Positions 19,056 to 27,540 of a DNA stretch of 64,000 bases are shown here, in pieces. The notes beneath the pieces are model-generated. The model was not told the origin of the DNA and ran no database searches. It saw nothing but the letters and a program-made list of their open reading frames with translations. The stretch is from NCBI RefSeq assembly GCF_002250505.1, contig NZ_NJGY01000001.1:858151-922150 (forward strand). The letters are read 5' to 3'. How positions within the stretch are numbered: position 1 is the first letter of the stretch; each line of letters starts with the position of its first letter. The position numbers and the translations under genes were made by a program. This DNA comes from Janthinobacterium sp. PC23-8. GTDB taxonomy: Bacteria > Pseudomonadota > Gammaproteobacteria > Burkholderiales > Burkholderiaceae_D.

Positions 19056-19721
19056 TACGGCATTGAGCTATCGCCAATCTACCTGAAACTGCGCAAAGTG
19101 GCCTATTCGGATTTTCCGAACAGCCAATACAACTTGCCGGGCTTGATTGCCGATGCATTGCCTGACGGCTGGGGCCGGCTCTTGATGGATCGCTGCTTCC
19201 AAAAAGATGGTCGCGACCCGGCCGGCATTTCACCGCTGGATCGACTGGCGTTCATCAGTGACCGTGCCATGGGTGCGCTGGTATTTACCCCACCCGATGC
19301 CTTGAGCCATGATCCCGACTATCGAGAGTCGCGCGTGCTGGCCGAAGGCGCGCAGGCGGTGTTGGCCGGCCAGGAGACAGCTACCCTGGCACAACTGGCA
19401 CTGAGCGGTGCTTCGCCTCACGGCGCGCGGCCAAAGGTTCTGGTTCAGTATAACGCCGCCACAGGACAGGTCAGCACTGACCGCGCGGCGTCTGGCGCGC
19501 CATGGCTGGTCAAATTTCAGGCCCAGGGTGAGGCGAAGGAAGTCTGTGCCATCGAGACAGTGTATGCCAGCATGGCGAAGAAATGCGAGCTGGACATGCC
19601 CGCCACGAAATACTTCGACTTGACGCCGAAGTTGGCCGGCTTCGGGATCGAGCGCTTTGATCATCAACGCAGCATGCTGGTGCCGACCTTGAGCCTGGCC
19701 GCTTTACTCGATAGCATTTAA
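19056..19721 (+). pseudogene. hipA toxin-kinase remnant (both ends missing)
   Basis: The frame starting near 19056 encodes a clear HipA-family segment. It includes YNLPGLIADALPDGWGRLL, ISPLDRLAFISDRAMGAL, a LALSGASPHGARPKVLV stretch like the HipA ATP-binding Gly-rich loop, and FGIERFD. The first ~60-70 residues of a typical HipA are absent, with no start codon in place, since the upstream sequence belongs to the barrel protein. The frame ends at 19721 after LAALLDSI, well before the kinase catalytic core. No hipB antitoxin is adjacent. It is a degraded fragment of a type II toxin-antitoxin or HipA-like kinase. Confidence 0.75.
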
Positions 19722-19818
19722 AAATTTCTGATCGCGTGCATGGCGGTCGGATGACATTCACCTGATGCTTATCGCAGAGCAGGCCAATATTCTGAAGGCA
19801 ATAAATCTACGCCCGGCG

Positions 19819-20544
19819 TCAAAATGCCCGCGCCACCGTGACGACAAATTGATGGCGCCAGTCGCCATCGGCCGTGGTCGTGGCGGCACTGTAGCGGCCG
19901 CTGGCGGTCCCGCTGCGCAGGCGCGTAAAGTCCAGCGAGACTTGCGCCTGCCAGCCCTGGTGGCCGGTGGCCAGGCCGATACGCGCTTCGGCGCGGCGGC
20001 TCAGCGCGTTATCGCGCGAGTAGAGATAGCCGCCGTGCCAGAACGCCTGCAAGCGCTGCGCCAGCATCGCGCCGCCATTGAGCTCTCCATACAGGGTGCG
20101 TTCGCCGAAACCGAGGTAATCGGGCGAGTAATGCAGCCGTGCACTGAACTTGCTGCCTGCCAGGCCGACATAGACCTCGCGAAAGCTCCAGTTGGAATTG
20201 TTCGGGAAAGCATAGGCGCTCACGCCGGTCTCCCACGATAGGCCGGACGGCAGGCGCTGTGCATAGCCCGCGTAGCCGCTCCACTGCGCGCTGCGGTGTG
20301 GTTCGCCCACCAGTTGCCCGGTTACCACCTGCCCGCCGGCAAACCAGCCGGCCGTGCCGTCATAATTGAGTGCGAGGCGCGCCACCGGTTTATCGTCACT
20401 GAGCGAGATGCCGCGATACAGATAGTTGGAGAGCAGACCCGCACTGCCGTTTAACTGAGCCTGCGCAGCAGGCGCCACCAGCCAGGGCAGGACGCTCAGG
20501 GCGAGCGTGCGTAGTGGCTGCGGGTACCGGGTTGACACGCGCAT
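19819..20544 (-). CDS. TorF-family putative porin
   Basis: A ~241-residue outer-membrane protein of the TorF/Gcw_chp group. The start at 20544 has AGGA eight bases upstream; 20550 is also possible. A signal peptide ends at APAAQA, followed by LNGSAGLLSNYLYRGISLSDD, the family's usual first strand (YLYRGxSxSD). It ends in VTVARAF with a terminal Phe, as barrels do. It overlaps the 3' end of the subtilase gene by about 50 bp and is the last gene of the ECF sigma operon, so it may be under that sigma factor's control. The transported substrate is not evident. Confidence 0.82.
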   Translation of the reverse strand: MRVSTRYPQPLRTLALSVLPWLVAPAAQAQLNGSAGLLSNYLYRGISLSDDKPVARLALNYDGTAGWFAGGQVVTGQLVGEPHRSAQWSGYAGYAQRLPSGLSWETGVSAYAFPNNSNWSFREVYVGLAGSKFSARLHYSPDYLGFGERTLYGELNGGAMLAQRLQAFWHGGYLYSRDNALSRRAEARIGLATGHQGWQAQVSLDFTRLRSGTASGRYSAATTTADGDWRHQFVVTVARAF

Positions 20545-21797
20545 GAGCATTTTCCTGAAATGCGGAGGATGGTGGCACACAGATCGATGCCGGTCAACGG
20601 CGCGCTGCCCTGGTTCAGGACGATGGCCTCGCGCAGCCGCCCTGCTGCCAGTTGCGGCTTGAGTTCTTCCAGCAGCGCCAGCATGCCCGAGACATGGGCT
20701 GCGGCATACGACGACCCGGCCACCACGCCCCAGCGTCCGCCCGGCATGGTGGTGGGAATGTCGCGGCCCGGCGCCAGCAGCGCGTGCACGCCAGCGCGCG
20801 GCGCGGCGCCGTCGGACGCCACCGCGAACACGCCCGGCGTATTGGCCGGGAAGCCGCCATCGGGCCGCGCCGGATCGACCGCGCCGACCACGCGGATGCC
20901 GCGCGCCTGCGCCAGCTCCACCAGTTGCAGCAGCAGCCTGTCCTGCGGCCCGGACAGGCTGAGATTAATGATTTGCGCACCGTTCGACAGCGCAAAGTTC
21001 AGCGCTTTGGCCAGCGTGAAGCTGTTGCAGCGGGTGGCGCTGGCGCTTTGCCAGCAGGCGCGCAGCGCCATCAGCCGTGCGTCCGGCGCCACGCCTTCGA
21101 TGCCGACGCCGTTGCCGGCGCGCGCGGCGATCACTCCGGCCACCGCCGTGCCGTGCAATTCAGCCACGTATTTCTGGTTGTCGACGAAGTTTTCTTCGAC
21201 CACCACCTGGCCCGCCAGGTCCGGATGGTCGCTCTCGATGCCGCTGTCCACCACGGCCACCATCACCTTGCGTCCGGTGGCAAGCTTGCGTACCTGGTCC
21301 AGCTGCCAGGGGCCGGCGGCCGGCTGCATGCGGTACAGGGGATCGCTGCCGCCTTGCGCGGCGAAATCCTGGATCAGCTGTGCCCACTCGATGCGGCGGT
21401 CGCGCGACAAGGCCTCCAGCACCGCCGCAGCAGCCACGCCTGCGGGCAGGCGCATGCGGTAGCAATCGATGCTCAGCGCGGGCATGGCCCAGTCCTCCAT
21501 CACTTCCAGCTGGTGCTCCTCGGCCACGGCGGCGGCGATACGCTGGCGCGCGGCGCGGCCGGCGTCGTCGCGGTAGTTGGCGCTGCCGTAGCTGTCGGCA
21601 CGGTAGTGCGGGGCCGGCAGGTGGAACATGACCAGGATTTCGGCGCTGCCGGCTGCCGCAGGCGCCTGGGATGCCTGGGCTGCGTCGTCGGGCGCATCGG
21701 CCGCCGACACGATGCGTGGCAAGTCCATGCCTGACTGCGGCTGCGCCATCGCAGCGCCGGCCAGCAGGTACAGAGCCAGTGCCAGGGCGCGCATCAT
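20496..21797 (-). CDS. Secreted S8 family serine peptidase (subtilase)
   Basis: A 433-residue subtilisin-like protease. It has a signal peptide ending at AAMAQP, a prodomain-like segment (about 52-145, ending IEWAQLIQ), and a catalytic domain with Asp184 (AVVDSGIESDHPD), His215 (HGTAVAGV) and Ser363 in GSSYAAAHVSG. The usual Pro of AAPHV is Ala here. All three catalytic residues are present, so it should be active in the periplasm or outside. Its start overlaps the anti-sigma stop by ATGA and it lies in the ECF sigma operon. It is a natural candidate for cleaving, or being restrained by, the anti-sigma outer domain (see findings). Confidence 0.88.
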   Translation of the reverse strand: MMRALALALYLLAGAAMAQPQSGMDLPRIVSAADAPDDAAQASQAPAAAGSAEILVMFHLPAPHYRADSYGSANYRDDAGRAARQRIAAAVAEEHQLEVMEDWAMPALSIDCYRMRLPAGVAAAAVLEALSRDRRIEWAQLIQDFAAQGGSDPLYRMQPAAGPWQLDQVRKLATGRKVMVAVVDSGIESDHPDLAGQVVVEENFVDNQKYVAELHGTAVAGVIAARAGNGVGIEGVAPDARLMALRACWQSASATRCNSFTLAKALNFALSNGAQIINLSLSGPQDRLLLQLVELAQARGIRVVGAVDPARPDGGFPANTPGVFAVASDGAAPRAGVHALLAPGRDIPTTMPGGRWGVVAGSSYAAAHVSGMLALLEELKPQLAAGRLREAIVLNQGSAPLTGIDLCATILRISGKCSCACQPGTRSHYARSP

Positions 21798-22429
21798 GGC
21801 GCTCTGCCCGCTGTCAGCGATTCGGCGGTTTCCACCGACGGATCGGCGCGCAATGCCGCCAGCAATTGCGCCTGGCGGCCCGGCTCCACATCGAGCATGT
21901 AGGCGCCGGTGACGGTGGGGCCGCCGATGATCTGGGCGCCGTTGGCCTGCAGGATGCGCTGCACGTCCTGCAGGCGCGCTTCAAGCTTGAAGACGACCAG
22001 CATGTCCGGCGTCGACGCCGGGCCGCGCCCCAGCGCCTGGTAAGCCGGCGCTTCGTCGCGTGGCAGCAGCTGCACCGCCACCAGCACGGCAATCGCGGCA
22101 AACTGCGCGCCCATGGCCCAGCCTTGCCAGCCTGCCGCTCCCAGCCAGGCGCGCAGGCGCTGGCCCAGAGCGGGCGAGGCAGCGGGCGACTCCAGTTGCG
22201 GCATCAGGCGCGCCAGCGCGCGCTCCGGGTCCAGCCCTGCGGGAAGCGGGCCTTCCATTTCCAGCAGCTTGCGCTGCCAGGCCAGATCTTCGCGGCAGAC
22301 GGCGCAGCCGCGCAGGTGTTCCTGCATGCGCTCGGCTTCCGCCTCGCCCAGCGCACCGGATGCATACCAGGGCAGCAAATCCTGCAGCGCCTGGTGCTCG
22401 GTATCGCTCATTGTGCTTGGGGTACTCAT
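21794..22429 (-). CDS. Zinc-finger anti-sigma factor with subtilisin-propeptide-like outer domain
   Basis: A 211-residue membrane anti-sigma factor. The N-terminus carries the H-x3-C-x2-C zinc motif (His38, Cys42, Cys45) that binds ECF sigma factors. One membrane helix lies at about 103-122. The C-terminal ~65 residues (142-205), starting LVVFKLEARLQDVQ and ending RADPSVETAES, resemble the propeptide/fervidolysin-prodomain fold that chaperones subtilases. The gene overlaps the sigma gene by ATGA upstream and the subtilase gene by ATGA downstream, so all three are made together. A second ATG 18 bp in is an alternative start. The sigma-binding role is by family; the propeptide reading is my inference. 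Confidence 0.85.
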   Translation of the reverse strand: MSTPSTMSDTEHQALQDLLPWYASGALGEAEAERMQEHLRGCAVCREDLAWQRKLLEMEGPLPAGLDPERALARLMPQLESPAASPALGQRLRAWLGAAGWQGWAMGAQFAAIAVLVAVQLLPRDEAPAYQALGRGPASTPDMLVVFKLEARLQDVQRILQANGAQIIGGPTVTGAYMLDVEPGRQAQLLAALRADPSVETAESLTAGRAP

Positions 22430-22995
22430 TGCATCTCTTCCCTATGATCGGACAGCATATCCTTCAGCTTTTGCCGCGCGTGGAACATGCGCGTTTTTAC
22501 GGTGTTCACCGGGCAGCCCATGGTCTCGGCGATTTCCTGATACGCCATGCCGTGGTAATAAGTGAGGCTGACCACCACCCGCTGTTCCACCGGCAGCGTA
22601 TCGAGCGCCCGGCTGACGCCGCGCTGCAACTGGCGCGCCGCCAGCGCATGCTCCGGCTGGCACTCCGCCGCACCCAACTGATCCTCCGGCTGCTCCAGCG
22701 GTTCATCCAGTCTGCGCAGCGCCTTCAACCCCTGCCGATAGGCGATGCCAAACACCCAGGTGGACAGCTTGCAGCTGCCGTCAAAGGTATCGGCCTTCTG
22801 CCACACCACCAGCATGGTGTCGTTGATGATCTCTTCGATCAGCGGCACATTGCGAGTCAGGCGGTCCAGAAACCGCGCCAGACGGGAAAAATAGGCGCGA
22901 TACAGGGCCTGGAAGGCGAGCCTGTCGCCATTCCTTATCCGCCCCACCAAGGCCATTTCATCCAGCTCGTCCAGCCCAACCACCCCAATGCGCAT
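22426..22995 (-). CDS. ECF RNA polymerase sigma factor
   Basis: A 189-residue sigma-70 ECF factor. Region 2 (about 25-95) includes FQALYRAYFSRLARFL and the DTMLVVWQKADTF promoter-melting segment. Region 4 (about 125-180) has LPVEQRVVVSLTYYHGMAYQEIAETM and VNTVKTRMFHARQKL, the DNA-binding helix-turn-helix. The start at 22995 has GGAG seven bases upstream. It is first in an operon with its anti-sigma factor, a subtilase and a porin, and is divergent from the redox operon. The shared 145-bp gap could hold promoters for both, possibly its own target. An AGAACC block lies upstream but I cannot confirm a promoter. Confidence 0.92.
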   Translation of the reverse strand: MRIGVVGLDELDEMALVGRIRNGDRLAFQALYRAYFSRLARFLDRLTRNVPLIEEIINDTMLVVWQKADTFDGSCKLSTWVFGIAYRQGLKALRRLDEPLEQPEDQLGAAECQPEHALAARQLQRGVSRALDTLPVEQRVVVSLTYYHGMAYQEIAETMGCPVNTVKTRMFHARQKLKDMLSDHREEMQ

Positions 22996-23140
22996 GCAAA
23001 TTCTCCTCTGACCCGGTACATACCCGGCCGAAGAAAAAAGGTTCTACGCAAACGCAAAAATATATTTCTCACCGGATATTGAACCACTTTGGCACGGGCA
23101 GGTATAGACCGCAAGAACATTAACGGATTACCCAGCCAGC

Positions 23141-23509
23141 GTGCTTGCCTTTTCCCCCTCCCTGTTTTGCGGCCCGGCCCTGCTGTTGCCGGACCTGGCC
23201 ACCGTGGCGCGCCTGTTGCTGCTCGCGCCCGTGCTCGAAGAGTGGATCATGCGCGCCGGCTTGCAGGAGTGGCTGTTGCGTCGGACCTCGCCCATGCCAG
23301 CGCTGCTGGCCAGCGCCGCCGTCTTCAGCACCCTGCATCTGGGATCGGGTCTGGCGGCAGCGGCGCTGGTGTTCTGGCCCGGGCTGTTGTTTGGCGCAGT
23401 GTACCAGCGCTGGCGGGACTGGCGCCTGTGCGTGCTGGCGCATGGCTTGTGCAATTGCTTCGCGATCACTGTTTGTGGATCTGTTTTTGTACCGCATTTT
23501 GCACCCTGA
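23141..23509 (+). CDS. mrtJ: CPBP/MrtJ-like glutamic intramembrane sorting protease
   Basis: A ~122-residue polytopic protein with the CPBP (CAAX protease-like) motifs. These are EExxxR at Glu33-Glu34-Arg38, FxxxH at 62-66 and HxxxN at 101-105. This small size, directly upstream of a single protein with a GGGGCS...helix...RRRK tail, matches the JDVT-CTERM sorting system, in which MrtJ processes the tail of its neighbour. The start is uncertain: GTG at 23141 is the first possible and has no strong Shine-Dalgarno. It is the first gene of the redox operon, 28 bp before the cytochrome fusion. A generic CPBP protease is the alternative. Confidence 0.7.
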   Translation: MLAFSPSLFCGPALLLPDLATVARLLLLAPVLEEWIMRAGLQEWLLRRTSPMPALLASAAVFSTLHLGSGLAAAALVFWPGLLFGAVYQRWRDWRLCVLAHGLCNCFAITVCGSVFVPHFAP

Positions 23510-23537
23510 TTTGTACCTTGAGCTGATTGGAGAACCA

Positions 23538-26165
23538 ATGAAAAGAATTCGACCGCCCCACGGCCGTGCGTTATACGCGGCCGGCATATGGGCCTTGCTG
23601 GCGCTGGCGCCATCGGCGCAAGCCGCCGATGCGCTGAACGGCAAGAACCTGTACCTGAACGGCCCGGTATCGGGCGGCACCTCCTGCGCTTCCTGCCACG
23701 GCGCGTCACCGGCGAGCAACGTGAACGGCATCCGCGCGGCGGCCAACAATCCCGGCGTGATCAGCAACGCCTTCGCCGCCAACCGTGGCGGCATGGGCTC
23801 TCTTTTCAACGGCAAGTTCAGCGCGGCGGAAATTGCCGACCTGGCGGCCTTTATCGGCAATCCGGACGTGACCTCCGCGCCGGCGGCAACGCTGGCGCCG
23901 ACCTCGCTGGCCTTCGGCGGCACCACCGTCGGCCAGGCCGGCACGGCCCTGAGCACGACACTGACCAACAGCGGCAACGCGGCGCTCAGTATCAGCGCGG
24001 TGGCCGTGGGCGGCGCCAACCCGGGCGACTTCTCCATCAGTGGCGGCAACTGCGCCGCCGGCGCCAGCGTGGCGGCAGGCGCCAGCTGCAATGTGCAACT
24101 GGTGTTCCGTCCGACCGGCGCCGGTGCGCGTGGCGCGGCGCTCAATATCAGCCACAACGCCACCGGCGGCACCAGCAGCGTGGCGCTGAGCGGCACCGGC
24201 AATGCGCTCGCCACCGCCACCGTTGCGCTGTCCGCGAGCTCACTGAACTTCGGCGCCATGCTGACCGGCAGCGCTTCGCCCGCACAGAGCATCACCGTCA
24301 ACAACGCCGGCCAGGCGGCGCTGAACTTGACCGGCATCAGCCTGTCCGGCGTCAATGCCGCCATCTTCACACTGGGCGGCAGCTGCGCCACCGCCACCGC
24401 CGTACCAGCAGGCGGCAGCTGCACCGTGACGGTAGTGGCCACGCCGACCACGGCCGGCGCGTTTTCAGCAAGTCTGAATCTGGCCTCGAACGCCAGCAAT
24501 GGCAGCATCGCGGTCGGCCTGGCGGGCAGCGCCAGCACGGCGGCGCCTGCGCTGTCGGCCAATCCGACTGCGCTCTCCTTCGGCGCGCAGACCATCGGCG
24601 CCAGCGCCACCACGCAAACCGTGGCCATCACCAACAATGGCAACGTGCCGGTGACCTTTACCAGCGTCGCCGTCAGCGGCGCAGCGTCGGTGACCATCGG
24701 CAGCGGCGGCTGCGCCGGTACGCTGGCGGTAGCGGCCAGCTGCAATGTGCCGCTGGCCTTCGCGCCCACCGCGCAAGGCAGTGTGAACGCCACACTGCTG
24801 CTGCGCTCCAACGCGGCCGACGTGTCGGTGGCCGTCACCGGTTCCGGCACCACGGCCGCCGTGGCGCGCCCTGCGCTGTCTGAAACCGGACCAGTCGCTT
24901 TTGCCGATACGCAGGTGGGCCAGCAGGCCGGTGCGCACCGCACCACGCTGAGCAACAATGGCAGCGCCGCGCTGAAAATCACCACCCTGGCACTGGGCGG
25001 CAGCAATCCGGGCGACTTCGCACTGGCCGGCACCTGCGCCGTTGGCGGCAGCGTCAGCCCCGGCGCCAGCTGCACCATCGACTCCAGCTTCAAGCCTGCC
25101 GCCACTGGCGAGCGCAGCGCCGACCTGGTGCTGATGACCGAAGGCGGCGCACAATTGAGCCTGCGCCTGAATGGCAATGGCCTGGCCGTGCCAACCACCA
25201 CGCCTTCCCTGAGCACCAATCCGCAAGCCTTCGACTTCGGCAGCGCCACTGTCGGCGATACCGGTCCGCTCAAGCGCTTCACGCTGACCAATAGCGGCAG
25301 CGCGGCGCTGACCATCAACAGCGCGACCTTCAGCGGCCCCTACGCCGTCGCCACCGACACCAAGGCCTGCGGCGCATTCCCGCTGACGCTGGCCGCCGGC
25401 GCCTCGTGCGAGCTGCCGGTGCGCTTCACGCCGACCACCGCAGGCGCTGCCAACGGCAACGTCACGCTGCAAGCGGCTGGCGCCAGCTGGACCATCGCAC
25501 TGAGCGGCCAGGGCGCGGCATCGGTCGTCGTCAGCGGCCAGTCGCAGAACCGTGGTGGTGGCGGCTGCTCCGCCGCCCAGGATGGCAATGATCCGATGCT
25601 GGCGCTGCTGGTGTTGCTGGCAGCCGGTGTGCTGGTATGGCGCCGCCGCAAGCCGCGCGCGGCCGCCGTGGCCGGCACGCTGGCCAGCGTCGCCGCTTGC
25701 GCCATGTTCTCGCTGCCAGCGCCAGCGTCCGCGCTGGAAGCGGGCACACAAGCGCCCGCCTTCACGCTGAGCGGCCCGGATGGCGCCGTCAAGCTCGATC
25801 AGTACCGGGGCAAACTGGTGTACCTCGATTTCTGGGCCTCGTGGTGCGGTCCCTGCCGCCAGTCCTTCCCGTGGATGAACGAGATGCAGGCGCGCTACGG
25901 CAGCCAGGGTTTGCAAATCGTCGGCATCAATGTGGACGCCAAGGCCGATGATGCGCGCAACTTCCTCGGCACCACGCCGGCCCGCTTTGCCGTCGCCTTC
26001 GATCCCAGCGGCACCACGCCGCGCGCCTATGGCGTCAAGGGCATGCCCAGCAGCGTGCTGATAGGCCCGGACGGCAAGGTGCTGTATGAGCACAGCGGCT
26101 TTCGTGCCGCCGATCGCGAAGCGCTGGAAAGCCGCATCAAGACTGCACTGGGAGCGCTGAAATGA
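23538..26165 (+). CDS. Cytochrome c / choice-of-anchor D / CTERM protein fused to a TlpA-type thioredoxin
   Basis: An 875-residue chimera. It has a signal peptide (1-29), a cytochrome c-like domain with CASCH heme motif at 50-54, then several HYDIN/choice-of-anchor-D Ig-like repeats (about 92-660). Next are a GGGGCS motif with Cys677, one membrane helix (about 685-701) and RRRK, which is a C-terminal sorting signal. Instead of stopping, the frame continues through a second signal-peptide-like segment ending ASA at 732. It then encodes a full TlpA/ResA-type thioredoxin with CGPC at 770-773 and the cis-Pro loop GMPSS. The start at 23538 gives a normal signal peptide. A GTG at 25629 could start a separate thioredoxin precursor. 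The stop overlaps the next ATG. Confidence 0.85.
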   Translation: MKRIRPPHGRALYAAGIWALLALAPSAQAADALNGKNLYLNGPVSGGTSCASCHGASPASNVNGIRAAANNPGVISNAFAANRGGMGSLFNGKFSAAEIADLAAFIGNPDVTSAPAATLAPTSLAFGGTTVGQAGTALSTTLTNSGNAALSISAVAVGGANPGDFSISGGNCAAGASVAAGASCNVQLVFRPTGAGARGAALNISHNATGGTSSVALSGTGNALATATVALSASSLNFGAMLTGSASPAQSITVNNAGQAALNLTGISLSGVNAAIFTLGGSCATATAVPAGGSCTVTVVATPTTAGAFSASLNLASNASNGSIAVGLAGSASTAAPALSANPTALSFGAQTIGASATTQTVAITNNGNVPVTFTSVAVSGAASVTIGSGGCAGTLAVAASCNVPLAFAPTAQGSVNATLLLRSNAADVSVAVTGSGTTAAVARPALSETGPVAFADTQVGQQAGAHRTTLSNNGSAALKITTLALGGSNPGDFALAGTCAVGGSVSPGASCTIDSSFKPAATGERSADLVLMTEGGAQLSLRLNGNGLAVPTTTPSLSTNPQAFDFGSATVGDTGPLKRFTLTNSGSAALTINSATFSGPYAVATDTKACGAFPLTLAAGASCELPVRFTPTTAGAANGNVTLQAAGASWTIALSGQGAASVVVSGQSQNRGGGGCSAAQDGNDPMLALLVLLAAGVLVWRRRKPRAAAVAGTLASVAACAMFSLPAPASALEAGTQAPAFTLSGPDGAVKLDQYRGKLVYLDFWASWCGPCRQSFPWMNEMQARYGSQGLQIVGINVDAKADDARNFLGTTPARFAVAFDPSGTTPRAYGVKGMPSSVLIGPDGKVLYEHSGFRAADREALESRIKTALGALK

Positions 26166-26395
26166 AGACGCGCAATTTGATACGAACCGTGCTCGCGCTG
26201 TGCGCCACCGTGGCCGGCTTGTCCGGCTGCGCGCTGCCAGCGGTGCAGCCCTGGGAAAAAGGCCAGTTGGCGCGTCCGGACATGCTGATCCAGGGCGATG
26301 GACTCGCCACCCGCTTCAATGAACACATCTACGCCAGCAAGGAAGCCGCCTCCGGCGGCAGCGCGGTTGGCGGCGGCGGCTGCGGCTGCAACTGA
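26162..26395 (+). CDS. DUF4266 lipoprotein
   Basis: A 77-residue DUF4266 protein. The lipobox LSGC near residue 22 predicts a lipoprotein. The family signature is LPAVQPWEKGQLARPDM near the front and a C-terminal tail GGSAVGGGGCGCN with two Cys. The ATG overlaps the upstream stop (ATGA). In many Gram-negative genomes this family occurs with DUF3570, a thioredoxin-like protein and ApbE, exactly as here. The Gly-Cys tail could bind metal or cofactor, but no function is established. Confidence 0.87.
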   Translation: MKTRNLIRTVLALCATVAGLSGCALPAVQPWEKGQLARPDMLIQGDGLATRFNEHIYASKEAASGGSAVGGGGCGCN

Positions 26396-26406
26396 CAAGG
26401 ACTACC

Positions 26407-27540
26407 ATGGATCAAAACAAACAACCTTCGGTAGGACAAGCACTGCTGGCAGCGGCCATGCTGCTGCCAGCAGCGGTGCACGCCGAGACGCCGCCCGAGC
26501 GCGCCGCCATCAGCGTCAAATACCTGGACTACAAGGAAAACCAGTCGGGCCTGGACCGGATTCGGGTACACGCCCCGTCCATCTCGGTGCTGGCACCGGT
26601 GGCAGGAGACTGGGCCATCGCCGCCAGCGCGACCACCGACGATGTCTCCGGCGCTTCGCCACGCTACCATACGGCGGTATCAGGCGCCTCGCGCATGAGC
26701 GATCTGCGCAAGGCGGGCGATGTCGCCGTCACGCGCTATCTGCCCGGCGGCACCGTCAGCGTGGGCGCGGCCTTCTCCACCGAGCATGACTACCGCTCGC
26801 GCGCCCTGTCGCTGCAAGGCACGGTAAACAGCGAAGACAAGAACACCACCTGGGCCTTCGGCGTGGGCGGTTCGGACGACGCCATCAATCCGGTCAACCA
26901 CATCGTCACCAATGAAGGCCGCCAGACCGTGAACCTGCTGGCCGGCGTGACGCACGTGTTTACGCCGGTCGATATCGGCCAGCTCACCTACACCCACAGC
27001 AGCGGCCATGGTTATTACTCCGATCCGTACAAGCTGGTCGACAACCGTCCGCGCAAGCGCGATCAGGATACCCTGCTGGCACTGTGGAACCACCGATTCG
27101 TGGGCCTTGATGCCACCAGCCGCTTGAGCTACCGCTATTACCGCGACTCCTTCGGCGTCAGCGCCCATACGCTGTCGGCGGAGTGGGTGCAATCGCTGGC
27201 CGGCGGCTGGACGCTCACGCCAGCGCTGCGCCTGTATTCGCAGCGCGCGGCGAACTTCTATTTCGACCCGGTGTACGACGCCAGGACCGGTGCGCCCTTC
27301 CCGCCCGGCTATGTGTTTGGCGGCTCGGCCTTTACCTCGGCCGACCAGCGCCTGTCCGGGTTTGGCGCCGTCACGGCCGGCGTCAAGGTCGCCAAGCAGA
27401 TCAACCAGGACTGGAGCGTGGATCTGAAGCTGGAGCGCTATGAGCAGCGCGGCGCCTGGCGCGCGTTCGGCAACGGCAGTCCGGGCCTGGCGCCGCTGCA
27501 CGCCACCAGTATGCAAATCGGTTTCACGCGACTGTGGTAG
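26407..27540 (+). CDS. DUF3570 protein, probable outer-membrane barrel
   Basis: A 377-residue DUF3570 protein with a signal peptide ending at AVHAE, alternating beta-strand pattern and terminal TRLW, as in outer-membrane barrels. Residues 78-95 contain two copies of SGAS (81-84 and 92-95), the first preceded by DDV. This resembles the D-x-x-S/T-G-A-S/T motif that ApbE flavinylates. The gene is 11 bp after the DUF4266 gene and overlaps the apbE start. The family is normally found in this gene set. A barrel carrying covalent FMN, or one that channels electrons or copper, is a hypothesis only. Confidence 0.87.
   Translation: MDQNKQPSVGQALLAAAMLLPAAVHAETPPERAAISVKYLDYKENQSGLDRIRVHAPSISVLAPVAGDWAIAASATTDDVSGASPRYHTAVSGASRMSDLRKAGDVAVTRYLPGGTVSVGAAFSTEHDYRSRALSLQGTVNSEDKNTTWAFGVGGSDDAINPVNHIVTNEGRQTVNLLAGVTHVFTPVDIGQLTYTHSSGHGYYSDPYKLVDNRPRKRDQDTLLALWNHRFVGLDATSRLSYRYYRDSFGVSAHTLSAEWVQSLAGGWTLTPALRLYSQRAANFYFDPVYDARTGAPFPPGYVFGGSAFTSADQRLSGFGAVTAGVKVAKQINQDWSVDLKLERYEQRGAWRAFGNGSPGLAPLHATSMQIGFTRLW

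Noticed and set aside
23120..25318. 732-codon minus-strand frame rich in Ala/Val/Pro
   Set aside because: Antisense to the repetitive cytochrome fusion; its repeats mirror the anchor-D repeats.
25629..26165. Separate thioredoxin gene starting at GTG 25629
   Set aside because: Possible, but no good ribosome site precedes it and the frame is continuous with the cytochrome part; kept as an alternative in the fusion entry.
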